Of a DNA stretch of 64,000 nucleotides, positions 50,473-63,089 are shown one piece after another. The notes beneath the pieces were generated by a model. That model was not told where the DNA came from. It did not search any database and saw only the letters and a list, made by a program, of their open reading frames with translations. Numbering within the stretch: the first letter of the stretch is position 1; every line of letters starts with the position of its first letter. The stretch comes from Cunninghamella blakesleeana (Eukaryota > Mucoromycota > Mucoromycetes > Mucorales > Cunninghamellaceae): positions 1,199,501-1,263,500 of the forward strand of contig JAFCIZ010000002.1 of the NCBI GenBank assembly GCA_017871115.1, written 5' to 3'. The position numbers and the translations under genes are program-made.

Positions 50473-51970
50473 ATGTCTCAAACTACTTCTGAACCACAGC
50501 AAGAATATTTCAATAATAATGAGCAGCTAGATCAAATTAATTCTGAAGATCATAATTTATTAACTTTACGCTCACTTGTATCAACAAAAGAGGCTGGTGT
50601 TATTATTGGAAAAGGTAAATAAATAATATATGTTTATTGTTATTATTATTATTGTTATTATTAGTATTATCGTTATTATGATTCCTATTATTTATATAGT
50701 ACTTATTTTTTCTTTTTTCTTTTCTTCTTGTTTTTAGGTGGTAAAACTATTGCAGAGATTCGTGATAGTACTGGTGTAAAATCTGGCATTTCTAAAATTG
50801 TTCAAGGTATCCCTGATCGTGTATTAACAGTAACAGGAACTTTAGAAGGCGTTGCTAGTGTAAAAATTAATAAAATATATGAAAAAGAGAAATATGGGTT
50901 TTTTTATTATTACATACTATTATTAATATTATCATTCATTATTACATTTTTTTTTACTGTAATTTTTTTTAAAATAGGCATATTCATTAATTGCTAAAAG
51001 TTTATTGGATAATCAAGTTATATCAAGTTCGTCACTTCTTAAAAATAATACAAGTATTAATCAAGGTACTGCAGCAGCCATTCGTTTATTGATCTCACAT
51101 AATTTAATGGGTACGATTATTGGTCGTGAAGGAAAAAAAATCAAATTGATTCAAGACGAAACTGGTGTAAAGATAGTAGCATCCAAAACATTATTATCTC
51201 AAAGCACAGAAAGAGTAGTGGAAATATGTGGCAATGTAGAAGGGATCCGAACTGCTGTTTTAGATGTTGGTCAATGTTTAATGAATGATAAAGAGCGTGC
51301 GTTTGGTACTATATTATATAACCCTTTAAAAGCTGTAATCAATGGAGAAAATCCTTATACTGCTAAAAGTAATCGTCGTGTTTCTTTATCTCATCCTTCA
51401 AATGGAGGCATTTACAACAATAACAACAACAACAATAATAATAATAATTATAATAATAATAATAATAGTAATTATTCTCACCCTCATCCTCATCATTCTC
51501 ATCATCACCAACATCATTATAAAAATATGAGTCTTTCCGGTAATGGTCATAGTGGCGGTAATCGATCGCGCCGGTTTTCAACTCAATCACAATCAAAAGT
51601 ATATAATAATGAACATGATCATGGAGACAACAGCAGTGTAGATATGCAAACTTTTAAAAAAGCTTATCCTACTGATATGGTTGGACCTATTATTGGTAAG
51701 GCTGGTAGTAAAATCTCTGAAATAAGGCAATTATCAAATACTCGTATTGCTATTGCTAAAGTGACGGACGATGATAGTAATGAACGTGAATTTACAATTC
51801 AAGGTTCTCATGAATCCATCCAACAAGCTATTGTTTTAATTGATGATGTAGTAAAAAAGGAAACTGAACGTCGATCAAAGTTGCAACATAATGTAGAGGA
51901 AGGCAATGCAGATTATAGAGGAAATGAAGCTGATGAATTAGAGTTAACTACTGATGCTGACACTCATTAG
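50473..51970 (+). CDS. triple KH-domain RNA-binding protein (PCBP/Rnc1/HEK2-like)
   Basis: Likely binds C-rich or U-rich mRNA elements and controls mRNA stability or translation. Exons 50473-50614, 50738-50859 and 50978-51970 keep phase and give 418 aa. Three KH domains are marked by their GxxG loops: GVIIGKGGKTIAEI (KH1, about residues 35-105), GTIIGREGKKIKLI (KH2, about 115-190) and GPIIGKAGSKISEI (KH3, about 315-385). KH2 and KH3 are separated by an Asn-rich then His-rich linker (about 235-275). The order of two close KH domains, a long linker and a third matches the poly(C)-binding family. Confidence 0.92.
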
Positions 51971-52217
51971 AATAAATATTATATATATATATAGTATTTA
52001 TTTATTGCTATATTTTTTATTACATCTATTATTAATAAACAAACCTATTATGTAAAGTTGTATCATATAGTTATTATGATTGTTTATTTTTATTCTAACA
52101 AAAAAATCTAGCGTTTTCAATAATTTATAAAATTATAGTAGTTTTATTAGTTTTAATATTTTATACATATATACATTAAATAAAAATTAAGAATAAAATA
52201 AAAAAGTTCATTGGCTA

Positions 52218-54290
52218 TCAATCACAGAACCCGCCTATAGGTATACACGATAAATAACGACAAAAAGTGCAATATTTATCAGGACCATCACCTTGATAAA
52301 AAGCTTTCAACAGCACAATGGTTAATGTAATATATAGTACTAATCCAATCAATCTCGCAGTCCATATACTATATCTATACGTTTTGGAATAATAAACGGC
52401 AGGTGTTGTACTTGCACCTATACATAATCCACCAATCAACCCTCCTATATGAGTAAAGTTATCTACACTATATATATAATAAATAAATAAATAAATAAAT
52501 ATACATAAAAAAAATCAAGAATAAAAATAAACTTTCAATAACACCATTCAAACCAAATCATTTTTTTTTTTTTTTAATATAAATATATATTCTTACCCAG
52601 GTAGTAGACCTAGTATAAAACTGAATGCTATTATACAATAAAATAATTAATAAATATGTATTATAATATAGTCAGTAATTTTTTTAAAATAATTATTGAA
52701 AAAGAATATATATATATATATGGTAGTGATCTGTATTATTCTGTATTTAATTTTTACTAACCAATAAATACGACTGTTTTAATTAAGTGCTTGAAAGGCT
52801 GATTAATTTGTGGCCACATATACAAAATGTCAATTATATAACATCCAAGAATACCGAAAAATGGTGTACTACTTCCCATATAGGCTGTTACATAAATATG
52901 GTTAAAAAAAAGAGAAAAAAGTTTATCAGTATTTTCTTAAAAAAATAATTCAAATTAATTTTGTTATATTAATGATAATGATTATGACCTCTTTTACTTA
53001 CGATTTGTTGCAGTAGCAAAGTTAGCACCAAATATATTCCCAAATACACCAGATAAAATATAAACCACTAAAATATTAGATAAGATGATTAAAAACAAGA
53101 GTATATTTATAACGCATCAATAGCACATACACATACAAATATATATTTATTTATACTTATTTTATTTGTGATCTTACCACTATATCTTATCGGGTTCATC
53201 ATACGTTCCACATCCATAGCCCAAAACCAATGAATTATAGCATTTATAATATAATGAAAAACACCAGCATGAACAAAGATAGGAGTAAAAAAGCGAAATG
53301 ATTGATCAGGTTTAGTGGCTGTCACAAAACCACTCATACCACATATATCCTGTAATGTACATAAAGGAAGATTTGTATAGTTGTTGCTATCACCGCTATT
53401 ATTATGAGTCAAGTCATATATACGGTGTAATATCCTGGTTGCTGGGATAGGCTGTAAATCTTCATTACTATTATTATTAGAATTGACTGTAGGTGAAGGA
53501 AGTGTTGTGTTTAAGCAAACATAGCTTTCATTAGCTGGCATAGATTCTATTGGTCTCATACAAGGGCTATAGCGTGCTCCAGTCTCTATTAAAATCTTTT
53601 TTTTTTAAAAAAAAATAGACAATGAAGAATAAAACAATGAGAATAAATAATATTAATATATTGTAATGTGCACATATATGATATATGAATTTATTACCTG
53701 AATAGAAGGACCTAGCATATAATTAAAAGGATCCAATTCTAAAAACTCATCTTTTTGAAATCAAAAAAATAAAAAGAATAAGAAATGTTAATTCGTATTA
53801 TTTGGTTATTATTTTTATTATTGTTATTATTTAACATAAAAATAAAAAAAAGTGACAATAAGAAATTCTTTTTTTTAAAAAAATTACTTGATGTTTGCTG
53901 ACTTAATAATAGTTCTCCCGATAAAATTAAAAACATAATCGTCAATAATACAAAGTTAGCAGCTGCTGGCCATTTCTTTTTCCCAAAAGGATAAACTCCT
54001 GATTTAAAAATAGTGAACCATTCATTATTATTTTCATCATTATAATTATCGATCAGTGGTCTATTGATTATTAATTTTTTTTCATCCTGTTTACTAGAAG
54101 TATTATGAAGATCAGTGTTTTGTTTTTCAAATAAAGGCATTGGTATGGAAGTTGAGAATGACCTTTTCATAGTTGATATATTTGAATTATTGGTCGATGG
54201 ATCATGGTCACTGGATATTCTTGATCGCTTATGGATTTTTTTATTTTCATTATTTATCTTATCAACATTCGAGTATATTACTTCCATCAT
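52218..54290 (-). CDS. rhomboid-family intramembrane serine protease
   Basis: Polytopic membrane protease of the fungal secretory-pathway rhomboid type. Seven exons were traced; about 445 aa. A long hydrophilic N-terminus leads to the first membrane segment (AAANFVLLTIMFLILSGELLL). A Cys-containing lumenal loop follows (RYSPC ... PLCTLQDICGMSG). The rhomboid core has FRFFTPIFVHAGVFHYIINA, the serine motif MGSSTPFFGILG (GxS, where GASG is commoner), and the His in LPGVDNFTHIGGLIGG. The C-terminus has two Cys pairs. ATGATG at 54290 was chosen, since the open frame farther up is low-complexity phenylalanine. Activity depends on the Ser and His, which are both present. Confidence 0.88.
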
Positions 54291-54807
54291 ATAAAATAAG
54301 TATATAGCTTTATAAAAAATAAAATAAAAAAATAAAACAAAGAAAACAAAGGAAGAGAAAAGAAAAGAAAAGAAAAAGAAAAAGAAAAAGAAAAAGAGAG
54401 ATGGAGAAAATACATAATAAATAGGATTTATTACCTTTTTTTTGCCCAAATGTTCTGTACCCCTTAATAATAATAAATCCACTTAAATCTCCTTTATTTA
54501 GGTGCTCTCTCAACATTAGATTAATTTTGTTTTATTTATTATTATATATATATATTATACATTAACGACATTAATATATAAAATATCACTTGATATATAT
54601 ATATATATATATAAGTATGAATATGTATAAATAATATTGGTTGTAACAGATGTATGAATTTATGCAATGAAGAAGGAAAAAAGCGGCCTTTGAATTCATT
54701 TTTTAATATTTTTTTTATAAAAATGGCGGCTGCAATGTTTCTTTTCTTTATTCATTTTTTTTTTTTTGGGTCTATATTTTTTTTTTCTTCCTTCCTCTTT
54801 TACACTT
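54291..54807. promoter_or_regulatory. divergent intergenic region, rhomboid / HECT
   Basis: 517 bp between two start codons. It has TA repeats (54544-54613), a purine-rich AAAAG tract near the rhomboid side and an AAAATGGCGGCTGC patch at about 54719-54733. The last lies 75-90 bp before the HECT ATG. No gene is seen. Confidence 0.45.
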
Positions 54808-57430
54808 ATGTTTTCTAGTACAGATGAAAGTAAAAAATCATTTGTTGAAAGGAGACGCATTGAACGTCAACAACGTGAATTAGAAAAAAAAGAAATACAG
54901 CAGCAATTAATACAAACCAACGCTGCACTTCTTCTTCAAAAATGGTGGCGAAAACGTCAGCAACAATTAAAAATAAAAAATAATATATGGTGCTGGTGGG
55001 ATACTGAATATGGTCATATTAATCCAACAAGTCATTCCTTAACCGTTATATCGGCCTTTTATATGATTGGGCAATATTGTCTTTTTAGCCAGTATCATTC
55101 TACTTCAGCGGATTCAACGAGACTTAATAGTATATGTAAATGGCTAACCAATAAATATTTTTTACAAGACCAGTCTACTGTAAAAGTACCTTTTTATATT
55201 CTGCTCACTGATAAGCGATATCAAAAACAAACCATAAAATATATTAAATTAATTATGAATCAATGTTTGAACACTATATGCGATGAAACCATTAGCACCA
55301 CTAACAATAGCACATTATATATCACTGGCCCCGAGTTAACAACATTACTTTTTTATTTGAATCCAAGTAATTATAAACCTTTAAAATCAGCTATGGATAC
55401 CACCTATTCTATTGAAGATACAGAAAACACGTTGACAAAAATTGCACATAACATATTACATTCCACTTTGGATATTGCTACTACAAAGGATACTCAACTG
55501 ATTAAAAAAATGGATTCTCTTGCTGGTAAACAGCTGCGTAATGCTAGTGTTAGACGGATTGAACGGATTGTAAAATTAGAAAAACGTGGTAAACAACTTG
55601 GGAAAGGTTTAGATAAAGATGATATGAAAATTTTAAATGGAATGAAATTATGGTTGTCAACAACCACTCGTATTTATTTATTTGCTGTGGAAAATGCACT
55701 GAATACAACGGAAATGAATGTCATGGCTGAATATATATGGACATACCTTTTAGTAGTACCACTTTTACCTAAATATATATCTTCAATGATACTAAATCAT
55801 TTACGTACTTGGACTTTGGGTGCTATTTATCATTTGATCAAAGAAAAAAATGTACAACAGTCATCATCATCAACCATTGGTGGTAATGGTTATTTATTTA
55901 TTACAGCTAATTTGGTGGATCTTTATCATGAAAAGATTATAAATTATGAAGAACGTATTATTACTTTTCAATTAATGGAAATGGTTAAACAGCTTGTATC
56001 CATGATATCTCCTTATTTTTCTGAAAGGCAGCATTTATCGTTTACAAATTACCATCCACTTTTTAAATGGTCGTCCTGCACTTGGGGCAATACTATTGAT
56101 TCTTCTATTTTCGAATTAATTTTACAAAATCAAATAGCAACTCTATGGTCAAAATCTTTTATGGATCAATTGTTTGAACCAATTCTAAAATTCCAACCAC
56201 TACCAACATCTCCTTCAATCAACAATAATAATAAATCTTCGTCATCTACAACGGCTCTCAAAATTTTTTCTGGAAAAAAGAGAAATACAGCAACAGCAGC
56301 AAATGAAAATGATTCATCAAAAAATTTTATAATCAAAAACAGCAATAATAATATCAATCATACAAATATGGCAGAATTTTCTATGGATATCCAGATTATA
56401 TTTTCAATGTATTCCCAATTAGGATGTCTTTTTACCCAACAGCGAAAGATTATTTTAGCTCGCATTGCTTTTACACCTAAATTAATATCTCAACTTTGGT
56501 TGGTCATGAATCATTTTGGACCTGAGGGAAATATGCTTATTTATCTCAAGGCTGCCAAAAAAAATATTTTAGAGGTTGAAAAGGAACCTCTAATTGACGT
56601 ACTTAAGATATTTTGCGAAGCTTGCTCGTTGGTATTTTTGTAAAGTATAAAAAGAATTTTTTTTTATCTACTATAGTATATATAGAAATAAATACTAATT
56701 ATTTATGCACTATATATATAATCCTATAGAACTTTGGATGATATAGATATATTTCAAAATGAAAAACCATTTACAGTATCTCATTTATTAAACCTTGGGC
56801 AGTTTCTAAACAATTTCTATTTTTCTTTAATACGCCAATCAAGTCAAGTTTTAGAACCAACAGTGGAATTAAACTCAGATCAAATAAAATCATCTACTAT
56901 TCAACAAGAGAGCAAGCAAAAGTATTTAGTGGAGCAATATAAAACTATTTTACATTCATTTCAAGCAACTAGAAGGTTACTTTTACAGATCTATGATTTA
57001 GATACTCGCCACCCATTTTGTCCTTCTGGTCATTGGCTATTAATATCAGATCCACTATTAAGTAAACAAACGTTTTTACGCTTTCTTTTCAATTCCTCCA
57101 AAGATCATCGTACAGAAGCTTCTCAGTTTTTAACGCAACTACGGCAAGGCGACTTAGTATCCACACGCATTTTACAATCAATGCCTCATACTATCCCATT
57201 CGATACCCGGTTACATATCTTTAGAGATTGGATTCAGCTTGATAAATCATCTATTATTAAACGTCCTACAAATGTTATACGTATACGTCGCCAATTTATA
57301 CTGGAAGATGGATTAAAAGCTCTTGGTCATATTTCTTCTGAAAGCTGGAAATCTGGGTTTCAAGTTAGTTTTGTAAATGAATTAGGTGTAGTGGAAGCTG
57401 GTATTGATCAAGGTGGTCCTTTTAAAGGTA

Positions 57431-57474
<44 letters not shown>

Positions 57475-57762
57475 TTGTGTGTGTATTTGTATCTGTATAA
57501 CAATAATACTTTATTATAATTTCAAATATTTATACTTATAATGCTTACAATTTTTTTTCTATTTTATTTATTTTATTTTTATATAGATTTTGTGACAATG
57601 CTGATAGCCGAAGTGTTTAAACCTTCTTACAGTTTGTTCTCTCATACAGCCAACACTAATTTTTTTTATCCATCCAACAGTTCCTCTATACACGGCCCAA
57701 ACCATATACAATTATTTGAATTTATTGGAAAGGTAATAAGTATAACAAAAAAAGGGGGGTCA

Positions 57763-57827
<65 letters not shown>

Positions 57828-59004
57828 GTTTACTAATTCATTGATTAATTAATAATATATATATACAATAGATGATTGGAAAGGCTGTTTATGAAGGAAT
57901 ATTGCTTGATTGCCAGTTCGCTCGTTTTTTTTTAGCCAAATTATTGGGTCGTAATATTTTTTTAGAAGCATTACAGGAACTTGATGAAGATATATGGAAA
58001 AATTTGATTTTTTTAAAGCATTATGAAGGTAATATATATATGATAAAGAATGATACATAAATAAGTGATATTTATTTATTTATCTGCCATTATATACAAC
58101 TAATTCATCGCTATTATTATTGCTATTATTTTATTAGGTAATGCTGAAGATTTAGGTTTAACGTTTTCTACTGATGAAGAAGTATTTGGACAAATTAAAA
58201 CAAAAGAGTTGAAATATGTAAGTATATATATATATATGTGTGTGTGTGTTTGTGTGTTTGTGTATTTATAGTTTAATTTTATAAATGATATTTATACTTT
58301 TTTTTTTTTTTTTGATTTTGATTTTTATCTTTCTTTTCCTTTTAAGCGTGGGCAACATATTGATGTGAATAATGAAAACAAACTTGAATATGTGTACTTG
58401 ATGGCAGATTATAAATTAAATCAACAAGCATGGGAACAAACAAAGGCATTTTTAAACGGATTTCGTAGCATTATCTCAGCAGATTGGGTTAAAGTATTTT
58501 CACCACCTGAACTACAAAGGTATATCAATATATAAGTACATATAAATTTTAATCACTGTTAAAAAAAGGTTCTAGTACCGATATTAAATCATATTTTATT
58601 TTTAATTTTATATAAAAGGGTAATATCTGGCGAAGATAAAGACTTTGGTAAATTTTAGAAATTTTTATTCGTTTTAGAATAAATAATTATAATGTACTAA
58701 TTTAGATTGTTGTTATTCTAATCTATTTATTATCACCATTATTATTATTATCATTTAAAATAGATATCCCAGATTTACGTAAACATACACAATATCAAAA
58801 TGGATACTTTGACCAACATCCTATAATAAAAATGTTATGGCAAATCATCCAAGAGTTTAAATCTGACGATAAACGAGCTTTTCTCAAATTTGTAACAAGT
58901 TGTCCAAAGGTAATATCATTTATTTTTAAAAAAATAATATTGATTAAGCAGGAATGATGATTAGGATAAAGTCGATAGAATATTGCCTTAGAATTCTATT
59001 TTTA

Positions 59005-59035
<31 letters not shown>

Positions 59036-59645
59036 AGCCTCCTTTGGGTGGATTTGACTTTTTACAGCCTCCGTTTACTATTCGAATGGTATCATTGAAT
59101 GATCAATCTCTTGATGGTATTGGATTAGTGAAATCAATGCTGAAATTTAACTCAAATAATGAAAAGTCCGGACGTTTACCCACGAGTTCAACATGGTAAA
59201 TACATTTACTTATTTAAAAAAATATTAAATTGAAATAATTTACCAGGCTAATATATCAACCCAACCCTTCCTTTTAATTATTAATTTTTTATTATTTTTT
59301 AATATTTATTACATGTAAATAACCAACTCTATTAGTTTTAACTTGCTCAAATTACCTGGTAATATTACTTGATATAAAATGAAAACAATATATATTAATG
59401 CATACTAATAGAACTATGCTAATTATAAATATATTTATCCAATGTAGCATATACCAAAAAATCGGTGTTAAGAGAGAAACTTCTTTATGGTAACCTATTT
59501 TTATCAAAATTATAAATACATTTAATCTTTTATTACGTGCTATTATAATTAAATATATTGCCATTACTAATTCTATTATATATTTTACTATTATTTTTTT
59601 AAAAATATAGCAATTCACTCAAATACAGGGTTCGAACTTAGTTAA
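54808..59645 (+). CDS. HECT-type E3 ubiquitin ligase (UBE3B/Hul5-like)
   Basis: HECT E3 that forms a thioester with ubiquitin. Twelve exons (54808-56639, 56730-57427, 57587-57732, 57872-58028, 58138-58217, 58347-58519, 58619-58647, 58764-58909, 59038-59195, 59336-59358, 59448-59489, 59611-59645) keep phase and give 1172 aa. The N-terminus (FVERRRIERQQRELEKKE, then NAALLLQKWWRKR) has an IQ-like helix as in UBE3B. The HECT domain spans about 814-1172, with ELGVVEAGIDQGGPFKDFVTM, and ends in LLYAIHSNTGFELS. The catalytic Cys is codon 1140 in RLPTSSTCFNLL and is interrupted by an intron (TG|T). HECT length and C-terminus are complete. UBE3B/Hul5 kinship is by layout. Confidence 0.93.
57769..57824. 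repeat. (AT)n microsatellite in a HECT intron
   Basis: Alternating AT of about 56 bp in intron 3. The preceding intron (57428-57586) contains TA followed by TG repeats. Confidence 0.9.
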
Positions 59646-59823
59646 GCGTTTATTTATTTTTAAAAATGTATTTAAATGTATTATATGTATAATCCTATAA
59701 ATTATTAAGTAATTTATATTTAATAAAATAATGAAAATGATTTTATTGTATTTTTAAAAATTAATATTTAGTTCAAAATCTAGCTCCATATATTACTATT
59801 TACTTTTTATAATTTTTTTTTAT

Positions 59824-60649
59824 TCACATGTATCTCTGGTATAATATATATAATAATAGTGAAACTAGGGCTCCAATTAAAAAATCTAACCATATTGGTG
59901 GATGAATATAATCTGTTGATACGGAAGAAGATGCTAGCTGATCAGTTTGGATACCAGTGTATTTTGAGGAATTTTTTAAACTATTTTTTTCATTTGGTAC
60001 AGAATCTGATACTGATGATGGTGAAGATGATGATGATGAAATATTAGAAATGCTAGTTTTATATTGCGATGATTGGGACTTGTCAGATAAATCATTGATA
60101 CTAGTCCTATTGCATTGTTCTGATGATGGCGGTTCGTTATTTGTATTATTATTAAATGAGGACTGTACTGATGATTCATATTTATTTTCTGATCCATGTG
60201 TGTTATTGGGTGATTCTATTGTGAATGTAAACGAAGGCAAGGTGGTTTCTTTTTCTTCTGATTTTTTTACTGATGATGTAGTTTTATTTTTATTATAGGT
60301 GATGAAATCTTCATTTTTGATTCCACACACATTACAAGTCCAAGTTTTAGACCTATTAAATATTTATAATTGTATATCAATAGGCTGTTTACTATATATA
60401 GTTATTTTTTATTATTTTTATTTAAGTTTGGTTTATTTTGGTTTAATTTAATATATTACCTTTTTGCTAATCTTTGTCTTTCTTCTTTTTGATAATCTAA
60501 ACCACCTAAGGCTCCTTTGGATTGGGTAGGCAAAAACCCCATAACAGCTAATAATACTGTCCTTACTATAATTTAAAAAAGAAAAAGCCATAGGTAATAT
60601 AAATAATAAATAAATGAACTTTTTTCCTTTAATTTTTTTTTTTTGTTAG

Positions 60650-60685
<36 letters not shown>

Positions 60686-61520
60686 TTACTTCCCCAAGAT
60701 GGTTGCCAGTGTTCTATTTAACATATATTGATGTATTAGTTATTAGTATCAAATATATATGTATTTAAATTTCATTAAAAATATTATGATATATATATTT
60801 ATTTAAAATTACCTTCATGGTGAGCAGTAACACTTAAGCAAACTTTAGTGTGAAGTTCAAATCGACCATTTGGCTGTATATATATATAAAGGAGTTTACA
60901 TAAAATTAGTACTAGCATACTATAATTCTTTTATTTTCCTATTTTATTTTATTTTTATTAATGATTGAACTTACTGTCAAAAATATTAGGTGAGGTGGTT
61001 TAAATGGATATTCAGCGGGTAATAAAATTCTTCCATGATATCTATACAGAATACCACACACGTATATATATAGCCTCATATCAATATATTATATTTTTTT
61101 CATATTATTTTCTTTTTTCTCACGCCTTTATTATTTTTACCTTCCACCTTCAAAGTCTGTGCCTTCGGGACCGCTAATTGTAAAATGCCATTCGAAAATA
61201 TTGTCCTATATAAGTTAGATATATATATATATATATATCAACAAAAAAATAAAATTAGAACAGCAGCATTAATAAGTAAAAGGAGCAAAATAATATTATA
61301 TGGTAAAATATGCTGTTATTATAAAATACTATACTTCTAATGGATGGGCTTCAAATTCATTACTATCTTCCTTTGATAACTCTTTTGCTTCCTGCAATAT
61401 TCTTTTTACAGCTATAAGAATAAATGTATATATATATTAGTAAATCGTAGTTAAATATAAAGTTATAAATAAAGGATAATGATATGTACCAGAACTCTTC
61501 ATATTATACGCTGGTTTCAT
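59824..61520 (-). CDS. tail-anchored ubiquitin-conjugating enzyme E2 J (Ubc6/UBE2J1)
   Basis: ER-membrane E2 acting in ER-associated degradation. The N-terminus reads MKPAYNMKSSAVKRILQEAK and continues through FEWHFTISGPEGTDFEGGRY. The core has HGRILLPAEYPFKPPHLIFL, TPNGRFELHTKVCLSVTAHH with the active Cys near residue 91, and WQPSWGIRTVLLAVMGFLPT, the UBE2J pattern lacking the usual HPN. A Ser/Asn-rich linker follows, then a C-terminal tail anchor WLDFLIGALVSLLLYILYQR and only two more residues. A 24-nt exon (about 60690-60713) encodes HWQPSWG. Length is roughly 315 aa. The gene converges on the HECT E3, 178 bp away. Confidence 0.94.
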
Positions 61521-62294
61521 TGTAATAAAAAAATATGTAATAAATTATATGTAAAAAAAAAAGAGAAAAGAAAAAGAGCGAAAAAAAAGTCAGAATTAAA
61601 TGTAAAAATTTAATTGGCTAATATTAATACTTCCTATTACAATTTCCAAGCTTAACTATATTCTACCAGTAATCACTTTAAAAAATTACGATCTTTATAT
61701 ATATATTAAAAAATAAATTACATAAAAGATTTATCAAATAGGCTAAGTATCTCAAACAATTATCAAAAAAAGTTAAATCAGATATTAATTTTTATAAACA
61801 TAATTTTTATATTCGTTAAAAAACGGGTTTTCTATGGTCTAATAAAAAAAAAAAACAATAAATATAAAATAGTATAAAGATAAAAGTTTATTTAAAATAT
61901 ACTGACTTTCGGTATTAACAACGATCAAATAATATGGATTTAACCTATTTAATGTGTTTTTTTTGATATTTCAGATGTACCTTTACATAAGATATTGTTT
62001 CATTCCATATTTAAGTGTGCGTTTATATACATACATATACATTTATAAAGCTAATATCTAAAAAATTTGAACTCAAATTTTAAATTTATAAATATATAGT
62101 TGTACCAACAGGCGATATTTACTTTGCAGTGATAAAAAAAATATAGGTTATATTAAAACAGTAAAATGAAGGAAGAATTCATGCCAAATAACAAACTCCG
62201 AGTGTAAATATTTTTTTTATTTAAATCCAGTTCGAATGTAAAAGAATATAAAACACGTATCTTTTACTACCGTCATTATATATATATATATATA
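61521..62294. promoter_or_regulatory. UBE2J upstream region / C2 gene 3' flank
   Basis: 774 bp between two minus-strand genes. AACTCCGAGTG at 62194-62204 duplicates 50171-50181 exactly. It is about 670 bp upstream of the UBE2J start and 90 bp beyond the C2 stop, so its owner is unclear. The remainder is AT-rich with A runs. No gene is seen. Confidence 0.45.
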
Positions 62295-63089
62295 CTAAGC
62301 AAATTTAACGATAACGCTGACTGTACCGCGAGAACCTGAGCCTATATTAATATATATCGAAATATGGGTATATATATATATAATTGTGATAGTAATAGCA
62401 ATAAAAATTTTAATAATAATAAAACAGATCAAACTTGTATTAGTATCTTTTACAAGTCTAACACGCGTCTTTTATATTTATATATTGATGTTAATATTTT
62501 CATATTTGATTATTTACCAAATCTACCGGGTAAGTTTACTTCTTCTTTAATTAATCCAACATCGCCGATCAAAAGAGGTTTAATATCAAGCTCACCTTCA
62601 CCAATTTTATCAGAATGAATGAGATCTTTGTCCAGGACTTTAAGATATAGATGTTGGTGCCGAGAACCTTGTACAAGATTAAAAACTAACGTTTCATTCC
62701 ATTCTGGAGAACTAGAATTTTTGATAACTGACGTATGCTGTTTGTATTTTTCATCAAACCAAGCCTCACTATCATTTTTTTTAATATAAAAGATAAAGCG
62801 GAATAAAAAGAAATAAAAAAGAAAGGGGGAAAGAAAAGCAGTATATTGACATAAATATATGTATATATGAATGTGTTATAAGTATGTGTTATAATATAGT
62901 ATAATATAATGATGTTTACACATAGGGATCATTTCTACCAACATCCTCACTATCTAAATTTTTAGCAGACACTTTATTTTTTTTTATTTTTTTAATGCTA
63001 ATTAATAATAATAACTTTTATAATAATAATGTTCGAATAAAAAAATTCTAAAAGTATATATTACCAATGGTAACCGCAACAGAAGGCAT
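62295..63089 (-). CDS. small single-C2-domain protein
   Basis: About 124 aa, essentially one C2 domain, expected to bind membranes in a calcium-dependent way. The start is MPSVAVTIVSAKNLDSEDVG, then RNDPYVEAWFDEKYKQHT, SSPEWNETLVFNL and LYLKVLDKDLIHSDKIGEGE, ending in GTVSVIVKFA. Candidate calcium-binding Asp residues are in SEDVGRNDPY and DKDLIHSDK. The first exon is 25 nt (63065-63089). The donor GT|GTAAAC after ProTyr restores Val-Glu-Ala-Trp across the intron; the alternative donor two bases upstream leads straight to a stop. I know of no precise ortholog. Confidence 0.85.

Noticed and set aside
54291..54482. In-frame N-terminal extension of the rhomboid gene
   Set aside because: The extension is mostly phenylalanine runs from poly(T) and lacks coding character; ATGATG at 54290 is the better start.
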